A stretch of 64,000 bases of DNA from Azospirillum lipoferum (lineage in GTDB: Bacteria; Pseudomonadota; Alphaproteobacteria; Azospirillales; Azospirillaceae), in NCBI RefSeq assembly GCF_024170005.1, contig NZ_JALJXJ010000016.1:1-64000 (forward strand), written 5' to 3'. The notes under the pieces are model-generated. The model was not told the origin of the DNA. It did no database searches and saw nothing but the letters and a program-made list of their open reading frames with translations. The number at the start of each line of letters is the position of its first letter. Within the stretch, counting starts at the first letter, position 1. Both the position numbers and the translations under genes were made by a program. Shown here piece after piece: positions 41,664 through 50,980 of the stretch.

Positions 41664-42155
41664 TCAGTGCCGGGCGAAGATCTGCGGGCCGCCGCCGGCG
41701 CCGAACAGCATGACCTGATAGGGCTGGCCGCTGGCCATGTCCATGCCGGGGGCGTCCTGCGGCATGCCGGGGACCGCCAGCCCACGGGCTGGCGGCTGTT
41801 CGGCCAGCAACCGCTTCACGTCGTCGGCCGGCACATGGCCCTCCAGCACATAGCCGCCGACCCGCGCCGTGTGGCAGGAGGCGAGGTCGTCCGGCACGCC
41901 GGCCATCCGCTTCATCGGCGTCACGTCGTCGACGACATGGACGGTCACGTCGAAGCCGGCCGCGCGCATGTGCCGCACCCAGCCTTCGCAGCATTCGCAG
42001 CTCGCGGCCTTCCAGACCTCGACCGCCGTGCCGCCGGCGAGAACGGCGGCACGGACCATGCCCGACAGTCCCACGGACCCGAGGCCGAGCGCCAGAACGG
42101 CCATCAGCGCTCCCTGGCCCGCCCCTCGCATCATCGTCCGCCGCGTCATGCTCAT
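41664..42155 (-). CDS. DUF411 metal-binding protein, exported
   Basis: 163 residues from ATG 42155 with AGGAG 8 nt upstream. The N-terminus MSMTRRTMMRGAG plus a hydrophobic run (ALMAVLALGLGSVGL) looks like a Tat-type or Sec signal. The DUF411 core VWKAASCECCEGWVRHMRAA has the CxCC cluster, with HVVDDVTPMKRMAGVPDDLA and CHTARVGGYVLEGHVPADDV following. The family is found with copper and other metal-resistance genes. It follows the P-type ATPase by 53 bp on the same strand. Confidence 0.87.
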   Translation of the reverse strand: MSMTRRTMMRGAGQGALMAVLALGLGSVGLSGMVRAAVLAGGTAVEVWKAASCECCEGWVRHMRAAGFDVTVHVVDDVTPMKRMAGVPDDLASCHTARVGGYVLEGHVPADDVKRLLAEQPPARGLAVPGMPQDAPGMDMASGQPYQVMLFGAGGGPQIFARH

Positions 42156-42208
42156 AGAGTTTCTCCTAACGAAATCAGTGCTTTGTCCTGGACGCCCACG
42201 GGCGCCGA

Positions 42209-44455
42209 TCACAGTCGGACAGACAGGAGGCGCAGGGCGTTGGCAGTGACCAGCACGGTGGCGCCGGTATCCGCCAGGATCGCGGGCCACAGCCCGGTGA
42301 CACCAAGCACGGTGGTGAGCAGAAAGATCGCCTTCAAGCCCAAAGCCAATGCGATGTTTTGCCGTATGTTGGCCATGGTACGTCGTGACAACGCCACCAT
42401 CGCCGCCACGTCGCCGACCCGGCCGTGCAGGATGGCGGCGTCGGCCGTCTCCAGCGCCACATCGGTGCCGCCGCCCATCGCGATGCCGACATCGGCGGCG
42501 GCGAGCGCCGGGGCGTCGTTGATGCCGTCGCCGACCTTCGCCACCCGCTGCCCTTGGGCCTGAAGATCGCGGACGATGCGCAGCTTGTCGTCCGGCAGCA
42601 GTTCGGCATGCGCTGCCATGCCCAGCATTCCGGCGACCGCCCCGGCGGTCCGGGCATTGTCGCCGGTCATCATCAGCGAGCGGATTCCGGCACGCTCCAG
42701 CGCGGCGATCCCGCTGCGGGCGTCGGAACGCAGCTCGTCACGCATGGCGATCAACCCGGCAGGGATGCCGTCCACCAGCAGAACCGAGACCGTCTTGCCC
42801 GCCTCCGCAAAGGCCGCAGCCTGCTCCGCCTGTGCCACGGTCAGGGCGGGTCCGGCGGCTTGAGGCGACAGCAGTGCCACCGGCCGCCCTTCCACCCTGC
42901 CGTTCAAGCCGGCACCGGGGAGCGCCGTCACCTCGTCAGCCGCCGACGGAGCAATGCCGCACTCCGCCGCCGCGGCCAGAATGGCGCGGGCCAGCGGATG
43001 GCTCGACCCGGCCTCAAGCGCCGCGGCGTCGGCCAGCAACTCCACCTCGCCCGCACCAAAGGGAACCAGATCGGTGACGCGGGGCTTGCCTTCCGTCAAG
43101 GTGCCGGTCTTGTCGAAGGCGACGGTGGTGATGCGGCCCAACGCCTCCAGCACGCCACCACCCTTCAGCAGCAGCCCGCGCCGGGCGCCGTTCGACAGGC
43201 CGGCGGCGATGGCCGCCGGGGTGGAGATCACCAGCGCGCAGGGGCAGCCGATCAGCAGCACCGCCAGGGCGCGGTAGATCCACCCCGTCCAATCGCCCCC
43301 GAAGGCCAGCGGCGGCAGCACGGCGACCAGGATGGCCACGCCGACGATGCCCGGCGTGTAGAAGCGGGCGAAGCGGTCGATCAGCCGCTCGGTCGAGGCC
43401 TTGCTCGCCTGCGCCTCCTCCACCAGCCGGACGATGCGGGCGATGGTGTTGTTGCGCGCCGCCGCGGTGACGCGGACACGCAGGGCGCCATCGGCGTTGA
43501 TGGTGCCGGCGAAGACCGCATCGCCCTCGCGTTTAAGCTTCGGTACGCTCTCGCCAGTGACGGGAGATTCGTCGACACTGCTGCGGCCGGACAGCACGAC
43601 ACCGTCGGCCGCCACCCGGTCACCCGGCCGCACCAGGATGACGGAGCCGACGGCCAGCCCGGCAGCGGGAACGAGGTGTGGAACGGCACCGTCCCGCTCC
43701 AGCAACGCCGTGTCGGGGACCAGCGCGGTCAGGCCGCGGATGCCGGCCCGCGCCCGGCCGGCTGCCACCCCCTCCAGCAGTTCGCCGATCAGGAAGAGGA
43801 CCAGGACCGTCGCCGCCTCCTCCACCGCCCCGATCAGGAGCGCGCCGACGGCGGCGACCGTCATCAGCATCTCGATGGAGAAGGGGGTTCCGGCCCGCGC
43901 CGCCGCCAGGGCACGGCGCGCCACCGGGAGCAGCCCGACCATCAGCGCCAGCGGGAAGGCCCAGGGCTCCGCCGCCGGTACCAGCAGGCCCAGCGCCGTC
44001 GCGGCGGCCAGGGCCACACCGGCCGTCACGGTCAGCAGAGCCTTGCGCCCCCGCCACCAGGGCGCTTCGGATGCATCGTCGTGGCTGTGGGAATGGTTAT
44101 GGGAATGGCCATTGGAGTGAGCGTGAGGGTGCGCATGAGCCTCGGCCCCGCAGCAGTCCCCGCCGCAGGTTGACGCTCCGGCCTCCGCCACCGCATCGGC
44201 AGGGGTGGCGCCGTAACCGAGGGCCGACAGCGGACGGACCACCGCGTCGGCACCCAGCCTGTCCTCGTGCGAAACGGACACCGTTCCCGCGGACACCGAC
44301 ACCCGCACCTCGCGGATTCCCGGCACCCGGCGCAGCGCCGTCTCGATCTTGGCTGCGCAGGAGCCGCAATCCATGCCGGAAACCCGGTAGCGGCTGGTGC
44401 GCAGGGCGGTGCCGACCTGCGTCCCGGACGGGGGTTCGGAAATCGGTCCGTGCAT
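42209..44455 (-). CDS. zntA: Heavy-metal P-type ATPase, Zn/Cd/Pb type
   Basis: 748 residues from ATG 44455 with GAGGAG upstream. The N-terminal metal-binding domain has GMDCGSCAAKIE near residue 28, followed by a Cys/His-rich stretch (CGGDCC, then repeated Gly/His at about 105-125). The membrane metal site is CPC at residues 404-406, and DKTGTLTEG begins at phosphorylated Asp448. GDGINDAPALAAADVGIAMG is the hinge. CPC plus the His-rich N-terminus suits Zn(II), Cd(II) or Pb(II) export, as does the divergent CadR-type regulator. The exact metal is inference. Confidence 0.93.
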   Translation of the reverse strand: MHGPISEPPSGTQVGTALRTSRYRVSGMDCGSCAAKIETALRRVPGIREVRVSVSAGTVSVSHEDRLGADAVVRPLSALGYGATPADAVAEAGASTCGGDCCGAEAHAHPHAHSNGHSHNHSHSHDDASEAPWWRGRKALLTVTAGVALAAATALGLLVPAAEPWAFPLALMVGLLPVARRALAAARAGTPFSIEMLMTVAAVGALLIGAVEEAATVLVLFLIGELLEGVAAGRARAGIRGLTALVPDTALLERDGAVPHLVPAAGLAVGSVILVRPGDRVAADGVVLSGRSSVDESPVTGESVPKLKREGDAVFAGTINADGALRVRVTAAARNNTIARIVRLVEEAQASKASTERLIDRFARFYTPGIVGVAILVAVLPPLAFGGDWTGWIYRALAVLLIGCPCALVISTPAAIAAGLSNGARRGLLLKGGGVLEALGRITTVAFDKTGTLTEGKPRVTDLVPFGAGEVELLADAAALEAGSSHPLARAILAAAAECGIAPSAADEVTALPGAGLNGRVEGRPVALLSPQAAGPALTVAQAEQAAAFAEAGKTVSVLLVDGIPAGLIAMRDELRSDARSGIAALERAGIRSLMMTGDNARTAGAVAGMLGMAAHAELLPDDKLRIVRDLQAQGQRVAKVGDGINDAPALAAADVGIAMGGGTDVALETADAAILHGRVGDVAAMVALSRRTMANIRQNIALALGLKAIFLLTTVLGVTGLWPAILADTGATVLVTANALRLLSVRL

Positions 44456-44506
44456 GGAAGAGGCTCCTCGATCATGGCCGGTTGCCGGCAGCTCCCCCGG
44501 AGCCTA

Positions 44507-44529
44507 GATCCTCCAGCGACTGGAGGATC
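44507..44529. promoter_or_regulatory. MerR-family operator in divergent promoter
   Basis: GATCCTCCAG and CTGGAGGATC are perfect 10-bp arms separated by CGA, located between the ATPase start (44455) and the regulator start (44548). MerR proteins bind such dyads between -35 and -10 of metal-export promoters. Its position serves both genes. Confidence 0.75.
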
Positions 44530-44547
44530 AAGAAGGAAATGCCCACC

Positions 44548-44982
44548 ATGTCCAGCCTGCCGACACCCCTGACCATCGGGTCGCTCGCCAAGCAAACCGG
44601 CGTGAAGATCCCGACCATCCGCTATTACGAGAGCATCGGCCTGCTGCCGGAGGCGCCGCGCACCGGCAGCAATCGACGCACCTATGACAACGGGTCGGTC
44701 CGCCGCCTGCGCTTCATCCGTCATGCCCGCGAGCTGGGTTTCGAGGTGGAGGCGATCCGCCAGCTGCTGGCGATGGCCGACGATCCGGGCCGGCCTTGCC
44801 GGGAGGCCGACCTGCTGGCCCGCACCCATCTGGCCGAGATCGAGTCCAGGATCGCCCGGCTGGAGGCCCTGCGCGACGAGGTGCGGCGGATGGTGGAGGG
44901 CTGCGCCCAGGATCAGGTGCGCAGCTGCCATGTGATCGAGGTGCTGGCCGACCACACCCACTGCCTGCACGACAGTCATTGA
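44548..44982 (+). CDS. MerR-family regulator, CadR/PbrR/ZntR type
   Basis: 144 residues from ATG 44548, which has AAGGAA 9 nt upstream; ATG 44539 is too close to that site. The N-terminal winged HTH is TIGSLAKQTGVKIPTIRYYE, SIGLLPEAPRTGSNRRTY. A dimerisation helix follows. Metal ligands are candidates in GRPCREAD, EGCAQDQVRSC and the C-terminal HTHCLHDSH. This Cys-Cys-Cys plus His-rich tail fits CadR or PbrR better than ZntR. It should activate the divergent ATPase gene. Confidence 0.9.
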   Translation: MSSLPTPLTIGSLAKQTGVKIPTIRYYESIGLLPEAPRTGSNRRTYDNGSVRRLRFIRHARELGFEVEAIRQLLAMADDPGRPCREADLLARTHLAEIESRIARLEALRDEVRRMVEGCAQDQVRSCHVIEVLADHTHCLHDSH

Positions 44983-45102
44983 GGCCACGGCCGGGGCGAA
45001 GCGCCGGGTGGGACAAGTGCCACCCTATGACCTGGAACCGGTTGCCCGGCAGACGAGGCTGGCATCATGGCGGCGCTGCAACGCCCCACCTGGATTTGGC
45101 CG

Positions 45103-46578
45103 TCAGGCGTCCTTCACGCAGGCCCCGACATGGGTGAAGCGGAACCGCGCGTCGATCGGCACGTCGGGGAACGGCAGCCCGTGGCCGTCATGGGCGCTGT
45201 CATGAACGAGGCAGCGGCCCTCGATCAGCGGCCAGACGACGCGCCCGAGGAAGCGCTGGTCCTGCAAACGCCCGCCATCGGCACGGGCGGCGGCCCCCAC
45301 CAGGGGGGCCATCGGCGGGAGGATGCCGGCCCGCCCACCCCACATGCCGGCCAGCATCAGGTCGGTGTGCATGATATGGTCGCGCATGACGTGGAAGGGG
45401 AGGCCGGAGGCCAGCCAGGCATCCACCGCGGCCCGCTCGCGGCTGTTCAGGCGGGAATCGGCGTCGCGGCACAGGAAATGGCTGACGGTCGGATCGTCGG
45501 AAACGAGGAAGCGCCAGAACAGGCCATGTACCGGCCCGCTGCCGGGCTCCATGGCAACCAGTTCCGCCCCCGCCCCGGCCAGTTCGCCGAGAGCGGATGC
45601 CGGCACGGACTCGTCGTGATAAATGCGGCAGGTCCAGCCCGGATAGAACTCCGCCGCAAGGCGGACATTCTCCAGCGCCCCCTGCATGTACAGGGATGCG
45701 GTCCCCCACAGGCTGAAGCTGATGATCCGCCGCGTCCGGCCGTCCAGCCCAGACTCTTGCGAAGATGCCGGCAGGGATGTGAGCATGGATGCGGGAACAG
45801 GCACCGTTCCGCCATCCTGCCGCCCCTGCTGCGCCGCCTTCGCCTTCCGCGTCAGGATCGCACCGGCTTCGCTTGCCGCCTCCGCCCGCCGGTCGCAATG
45901 GAAAAGCGTTGCGACGAGGTATTCCTGCGTGTCCAGATGATCGGGATCGAGGGTGCTGGCGCACCGGAAGGCGGTTGCCGCCTCCGCCATCCGCCCGGCG
46001 TTGCAGGCCGCGACCCCGGAATTGTACCAGACGAGGCGTGAGGATGGGGACAGCGTCAGGACGGCGCGGTAAGCCGCCACGGCGGCCTCCCAGGACTGCC
46101 GGTCGAAACGGGCATCGGCCAGCCCGGTGCGGATGCGGAGGTCGCCGGGACGCAAACGCGACGCCTCCGCGAAGGCCGCCTCGGCGGCGGCTGGATCCCG
46201 GCCGTCCAGGCAACGGGTGCCGTGATCCAGAAGCAGGTCGGCCAGCCCCTCGGCAGCCTGCGGCGCCCCAAGGGCATGCGCCCGCCGGTAGGCCTCCATC
46301 GCCTCCGCGGTCCGCCCGGCGGCGCGGAGGAGATTGCCGTAGTTGAGCGGATATTCCGCGGAGTCCGGCCGCCGGGCCATGGCTTCGGCGATCCGGACCA
46401 GCCCTTCCTCCAGGCGTCCGGTCTGGCCCAGCAGAATGCCGGACAGATGAAGCGCGTCCGGATATCCGGGTTCGGCCTCCAGCACACGGCCATAGAGGGT
46501 TTCCGCCTCGGAAAACCGTCCTGCGGCGTGCAGATCAAACGCCAGAAGAGTCGCTTCGGAGAGGGTGGCCATCGCCAT
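45103..46578 (-). CDS. TPR protein with glycosyltransferase-like C-terminal domain
   Basis: 491 residues from ATG 46578 (ATG 46572 is also possible). TPR units fill residues 5-235 (EAETLYGRVLEAEPGYPDAL, EAMEAYRRAHALGAPQA). The C-terminal domain, from about 280, has RRIISFSLWGTASLYMQGAL and HFLCRDADSRLNSRERAAVD, then HVMRDHIMHTDLMLAGMWGG. The RDADSR segment plays the place of a DxD motif in a group of uncharacterised GT-A-like proteins often fused to TPRs. It is separated from the main glycosylation island by 12 kb but has the same architecture. Confidence 0.7.
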   Translation of the reverse strand: MAMATLSEATLLAFDLHAAGRFSEAETLYGRVLEAEPGYPDALHLSGILLGQTGRLEEGLVRIAEAMARRPDSAEYPLNYGNLLRAAGRTAEAMEAYRRAHALGAPQAAEGLADLLLDHGTRCLDGRDPAAAEAAFAEASRLRPGDLRIRTGLADARFDRQSWEAAVAAYRAVLTLSPSSRLVWYNSGVAACNAGRMAEAATAFRCASTLDPDHLDTQEYLVATLFHCDRRAEAASEAGAILTRKAKAAQQGRQDGGTVPVPASMLTSLPASSQESGLDGRTRRIISFSLWGTASLYMQGALENVRLAAEFYPGWTCRIYHDESVPASALGELAGAGAELVAMEPGSGPVHGLFWRFLVSDDPTVSHFLCRDADSRLNSRERAAVDAWLASGLPFHVMRDHIMHTDLMLAGMWGGRAGILPPMAPLVGAAARADGGRLQDQRFLGRVVWPLIEGRCLVHDSAHDGHGLPFPDVPIDARFRFTHVGACVKDA

Positions 46579-46640
46579 CTACATAACCGAGAACAAGGCC
46601 CCGATCCAAAGCGAAATCCCAAGGCGGTTCCCACGGCGCG

Positions 46641-47840
46641 TCACCGGTCCTGAAGCGCGAAGCAACCCTTTCCGGCCGTCTTCAGGACAGTGCAGGCGGC
46701 GTCGGCCTTGGCAGCGGCAAAACCGGTCAGGCGGGCCTTGTAGAGACCGCCGGAACGGACGACCGCAGGACTGGCACCGGCAGCGAGGGCCCCCAGGCGC
46801 TTGGCGGTGGCGTGGGCGCTGCGCTGTGCTGCGGCATGGCTGGCGAAGGCGCCGACCTGGATGGCCCAGGGGCCGCCAGTGGATTTCGCCGCAGGGACGC
46901 CCACGCTCACCGCCGTGTTGCGTTCGGTGATCGAGGCACTGTTCTTGGTGATCAGCAGATCCGGTTGCACAGGTGCGGGTTTGGCCGGACTGGTCGGGCG
47001 CTTGAAGCCGGCATCCAGCAGGTCGGCGACGCGGTCGTCGCGGGAGTTGGCGCTGTGTCCGCCCATCACCACGGCGATCAGGCGGCGGCCGTCCCGCACG
47101 GCCGAAGCGGCGAGGTTGAAGCCGGAGGCGGCGATGTAGCCGGTCTTGATGCCGTCCATGCCGGGATAGCGTGCCATCAGGCGGTTGTGGCCATAGACCA
47201 TGTCGCCCTGCCAGTCGAAGCTGCGGCGATTGAAATAGGCATAATGCCGGGCGTGGCTGCGGATCAGCGCGCGGGACAGGATCGCCATGTCGCGCGCCGT
47301 CGTCCGCTGCAGCCGGTCGGGCAGGCCGGATGCGTTGCGGAAGACCGTGCGGCGCATGCCGATCGCCCGGGCGCGGGCGGTCATCTTCGCGGCGAAGGCG
47401 GTCTCGCTGCCGCCCAGCGCCTCGCCCAGCACCACCGCCACGTCGTTGGCCGAGCGGGTGACCAGCGCCAGGATCGCCTGCTCCACCGTGATGGTGCTGC
47501 CGGGCGCCAGCCACAGCCGCGACGGCGGCATCGATGCGGCATGCTGCGACACCACGAGGCTCTGGTCCAGCCGCAGCGTGCCGCGGTCCAGCGCCTCGAA
47601 GGTCAGCATCAGCGTCATCATCTTGGTCAGCGACGCCGGATAGGTCAGGGTGTCGGCATTGCGCGCCTGCAAGACCCTGCCGCTGCCGGCATCCATCAGG
47701 ATCTCCGCGGCGACCGGTGCCGAAGCCTTCTTGGCAGAGCCTTTGGCCGAAGCCGGCAGGGGCGCCAGCAGGACCGCGGCCAAAGCCATGAGAGCGGTCA
47801 GGGAGAACAGCAGCGTCGAGACGCGGGCGAGCGGGTGCAT
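46641..47840 (-). CDS. D-alanyl-D-alanine carboxypeptidase (peptidase S11) with SPOR domain
   Basis: 399 residues from ATG 47840. It has a signal peptide (residues 1-32, ending LPASA). Catalytic motifs are PASLTKM with Ser70 and Lys73, SAN with Ser130, and DGIKTG with Lys232. The C-terminal 80 residues (WAIQVGAFASHAAAQRSAHA) form a SPOR domain that binds denuded peptidoglycan at the septum. It trims the terminal D-Ala of pentapeptides in the periplasm. The SPOR fusion is known for alphaproteobacterial members. Confidence 0.93.
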   Translation of the reverse strand: MHPLARVSTLLFSLTALMALAAVLLAPLPASAKGSAKKASAPVAAEILMDAGSGRVLQARNADTLTYPASLTKMMTLMLTFEALDRGTLRLDQSLVVSQHAASMPPSRLWLAPGSTITVEQAILALVTRSANDVAVVLGEALGGSETAFAAKMTARARAIGMRRTVFRNASGLPDRLQRTTARDMAILSRALIRSHARHYAYFNRRSFDWQGDMVYGHNRLMARYPGMDGIKTGYIAASGFNLAASAVRDGRRLIAVVMGGHSANSRDDRVADLLDAGFKRPTSPAKPAPVQPDLLITKNSASITERNTAVSVGVPAAKSTGGPWAIQVGAFASHAAAQRSAHATAKRLGALAAGASPAVVRSGGLYKARLTGFAAAKADAACTVLKTAGKGCFALQDR

Positions 47841-47902
47841 CGTCTCAGGTCTCCCTGGAGGTTGGGGGAGGCAGGGCAGGAGGGGACAGGGAGCGGCGGG
47901 CG

Positions 47903-49561
47903 TCATCCGCCGGACAAGCCGTCAGACAGGCCCTCGGACAGGAGCTTCCGCACCATGGCGCGGAAGGCATCGACCGCCACCGGCTTGGCCAGCATGCGCA
48001 TGTTGCGGCCAAGCCCATCCTCGCCGTCGCCGGGCCGGCCGTCCAGGGCCTGGAAGGCATAGCCGGTCAGGAACAGCACCTTCAGGTCGGGATACCGCGC
48101 CTGCGCCGCCTCCGCCAGTTGCCGGCCGTTCAGGCCGGGCAAGCCGACGTCGGTCACCAGCAGGTCGACCGGCGGCCTTTCCTCCGATTCAGCCTTCTCC
48201 CCGGCCTCTTCCAGCCGGGCGAGTGCCGTGGTGCCGTCGGCCGCCTCCAGCGTGGTGTAGCCGTCGCCCTCCAGCACCTCGACCAGCAGCATGCGGACCA
48301 GTTCCTCGTCCTCCACCACCAGCACGGTGCCGCGCCCGGCCTGCCCGGTGGACGGGTCGAAGACAGCGGCGGCCTGTTCGGCGGAAGCGGCGGCAGTGAC
48401 GGCATGATCGCGCGGCAGGTGGAGATGCACCGCGGTGCCCTGGCCGATGGCGCTGTCGATGCGGACGAAGCCGCCGGACTGGCGGGCGAAGCCGTAGAGC
48501 TGGCTCAGCCCCAGACCGGTGCCCTGGCCGATCGGTTTGGTGGTGAAGAAGGGCTCGAAGACGCGGGCCAGCACGTCGGGCGGCATGCCGGTCCCGCTGT
48601 CGCGCACGCTCAGCACCGCATAGTCGCCGGGCTCCACCCCCGGCTCGCTGACGAGGTCGGCCGGTCCCAGGGCGGCATTGGCGGTCTCCACCGTCACGCA
48701 CCCGCCATCGGGCATGGCGTCGCGGGCGTTGATCACCAGGTTCAGCAGGGCGCTTTCGATCTGGTTCACGTCGGCATGGACCGGCCACAGCGGCTCCGCC
48801 AGCCGCTGCTCCAGCCGGATCTGCTCGCCCACCGAGCGGCCCAGCAGGTCCCACAGCCCGGCCACCAGCGCGTTCAGGTCGACGCGCTCCGGCTTCAGCG
48901 GCTGGCGCCGGGCGAAGGCCAGCAGGCGCCGGGTCAGGGTGGCGGCGCGGTCCACCGCGGCGCGGGCGGTGGCGGTGAAGGGGGCGATGTCGCTGCGCCC
49001 GGCCGACAGCCGCTGATCGATCAGTTCCAGGCTGCTGCTGATGGCCTGGAGCAGGTTGTTGAAGTCGTGGGCGACACCGCCGGTCAGCTGGCCGACCGCT
49101 TCCATCTTCTGCGCCTGGGCCAGGACCTCGCGCGCCTCGTCCAGCGCCTGCTGGGCCTTGCGGCGTTCGGTGATGTCGCGGGTGACCTTGGCGAAGCCGC
49201 GCAGGGTCCCGGTCTCGTCACGGATGGGATCGATGACGACGCTGGCCCAGAAGCGGGTGCCGTCCTTGCGCAGGCGCCAGCCCTCCGCCTCGAACTTGCC
49301 CGCCGACAGGGCGGTGGCGAGTGCCCGCTGCGGCATACCGGCGGCGCGGTCCTCCTCCGTGTAGAAGCTGGAGAAATGCCGGCCGATGATCTCCTCGGCG
49401 GCATAGCCCTTCATCCGGGCAGCCCCCGCATTCCAGCTGCGGACGACGCCGGTGGGGTCGAGCATGAAGATCGCATAGTCGACCACGCTCTGGACCAGCA
49501 GGCGGAACTGCCGTTCGCCGGAGACGGGTTCCCAGGCGGGCGCGACACGTTCGTCCTTCAT
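47903..49561 (-). CDS. PAS hybrid histidine kinase with C-terminal receiver
   Basis: 552 residues from ATG 49561 with GGAAAG upstream. The PAS domain is at residues 20-135 (DYAIFMLDPTGVVRSWNAGA). The HisKA motif GGVAHDFNNLLQ carries His165; the HATPase_c domain has NLVINARDAMPDGG, DSGTGM and GQGTGLGLS. The C-terminal receiver shows VLVVEDEELVRMLL and LLVTDVGLPGLNG. No transmembrane segment is visible, so it is probably cytosolic. It lies 62 bp upstream of the carboxypeptidase gene on the same strand. The signal and final output are unknown. Confidence 0.92.
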   Translation of the reverse strand: MKDERVAPAWEPVSGERQFRLLVQSVVDYAIFMLDPTGVVRSWNAGAARMKGYAAEEIIGRHFSSFYTEEDRAAGMPQRALATALSAGKFEAEGWRLRKDGTRFWASVVIDPIRDETGTLRGFAKVTRDITERRKAQQALDEAREVLAQAQKMEAVGQLTGGVAHDFNNLLQAISSSLELIDQRLSAGRSDIAPFTATARAAVDRAATLTRRLLAFARRQPLKPERVDLNALVAGLWDLLGRSVGEQIRLEQRLAEPLWPVHADVNQIESALLNLVINARDAMPDGGCVTVETANAALGPADLVSEPGVEPGDYAVLSVRDSGTGMPPDVLARVFEPFFTTKPIGQGTGLGLSQLYGFARQSGGFVRIDSAIGQGTAVHLHLPRDHAVTAAASAEQAAAVFDPSTGQAGRGTVLVVEDEELVRMLLVEVLEGDGYTTLEAADGTTALARLEEAGEKAESEERPPVDLLVTDVGLPGLNGRQLAEAAQARYPDLKVLFLTGYAFQALDGRPGDGEDGLGRNMRMLAKPVAVDAFRAMVRKLLSEGLSDGLSGG

Positions 49562-49781
49562 AACAACGACTTTCCGGAACACGAGGGGAAGCAAACTTCC
49601 CAATGATCCGTGCCCGATACCGTCAGGGTCAATAACCCAATACGAATATCCAGGTATTATTCCGTCGCATTACGCGGAATTTGCCGGGAGTTGGCTGGCG
49701 CAATTTGGGGCGGGATTTGCAGTCATCAGGGGAAAGGGGCGGGGCGGCGAACCGCCCCGCAGGTTCCCTTTTGGACAGGGC

Positions 49782-50315
49782 TCAGCGCGGGGCCAGCACC
49801 ATGACCATCATGCGGCCTTCGACCCGGGGCATCTGCTCGACCTTGGCGATGTCCTGGAGCTGGTCGCGCACGCGGACGAGCACGTTCAGACCGAGATCCT
49901 GGTGCGCCATCTCGCGGCCGCGGAAGCGCATGGTCATCTTGACCTTGTCGCCTTCCTCGATGAAGCGGACGGCGGAACGCATCTTCACGTCATAGTCGTG
50001 ATCGTCGATATTCGGCCGAAGCTTGATTTCCTTCAGCTCGATGATCTTCTGCTTCTTCCGCGCCTCGTTGGCCTTCTTCTGCTCCTCGAAGCGGAACTTG
50101 CCGTAATCAAGGATCTTGCAGACAGGCGGATCCGCCTGGGGCGCCACTTCGACGAGGTCGAGGTCGGCATCCGCGGCGGCTTCCAGCGCTTGGCGGAGCG
50201 GCACCACGCCGACCATCTCGCCGTCGGCGCCGACGAGGCGGACCATACGGGCGGTGATTTCACGGTTGAGGCGCGGGCCTTCGCGGACGGGGTCCGCGTC
50301 GTAGAGCTTGGCTAT
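49782..50315 (-). CDS. infC: Translation initiation factor IF-3, probable AUA start
   Basis: 177 residues if it starts at ATA 50315 (reading [21 protein letters not shown]). AGGAG lies exactly 6 nt upstream of that ATA. The only conventional alternative is a TTG at 50393, whose extension is not IF-3-like. Both domains are present: [20 protein letters not shown] and [20 protein letters not shown] in the N-terminal part; [15 protein letters not shown] and [14 protein letters not shown] in the C-terminal part. IF-3 discriminates against non-canonical starts, and infC genes with rare starts are autoregulated, as shown in Escherichia coli. thrS, rpmI and rplT are not adjacent. Confidence 0.93.
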   Translation of the reverse strand: MAKLYDADPVREGPRLNREITARMVRLVGADGEMVGVVPLRQALEAAADADLDLVEVAPQADPPVCKILDYGKFRFEEQKKANEARKKQKIIELKEIKLRPNIDDHDYDVKMRSAVRFIEEGDKVKMTMRFRGREMAHQDLGLNVLVRVRDQLQDIAKVEQMPRVEGRMMVMVLAPR

Positions 50316-50370
50316 GGTGATCTCCTGTGGTCGTGGATGGGTAGAAAGAGGCGAGCCCGGGACAAGAGGC

Positions 50371-50583
50371 TCAGCCCAGGATGTCGAGCACAATCTGCCG
50401 CAGTTCGCCCCGGGTCAAGCCGGACGGCTGCGGATCGGCACGAAAATCGGGCTTTTTGCCCTCAACTGCGGCGAATTGGCCGGCAGAGGAGCGGGTGGAG
50501 GCCAGCTGGGCCGGCGCAAGCGTGGACTGGGCGGCAAAATGGCCGGCGGTCTGCGAAAGGGCGGAAACGATCGGGGTCGTCAT
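50371..50583 (-). CDS. Hypothetical 70-residue protein upstream of infC
   Basis: ATG 50583 has GGAGG 6 nt upstream, one of the best ribosome sites in the window. The protein is low-complexity Ala/Ser/Gln-rich at first ([20 protein letters not shown]), then [20 protein letters not shown] and a hydrophobic end (QIVLDILG). No family is recognised. It is 55 bp upstream of infC on the same strand and may share its transcript. The 50584-50980 gap before it holds the divergent promoter region; I see no other gene there. Confidence 0.55.
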   Translation of the reverse strand: MTTPIVSALSQTAGHFAAQSTLAPAQLASTRSSAGQFAAVEGKKPDFRADPQPSGLTRGELRQIVLDILG

Positions 50584-50980
50584 GAAAATCCTCCAGGCCG
50601 GATGGGCGGACCGAAGGACTCGGTGCCGGCCGGCTCTTGCTTGTGTGTGGCGTCGTGAACGGGAACCGGCGCGGCGCAACACCGCCGCACGAGGCCCCGA
50701 CAAAGGGAAACGGCCCCGGGTGTGGGCATGTTCCAAAAGGCCGGCGTCCCCGGTGAAGGCTCCCTCCCGCCGGGGCGGAAAGGTGGGGGGACGGCACTGC
50801 CCGAGCGGTTTCGCCCGGACGGTTTTCGGCCTTTTCCCAGATGGGGAGCCGGCTGGGATTTTCAAGCCGTTCCGCACCGGTTCTCCGCCTTGCCGCGGGC
50901 TCCGCAGGGAACGTGGGAAGCCCCTGATGGTTTCGTCTCCACCGGCCCATCGGGCCGACCCGTGACGATGGAGGGTGGCG

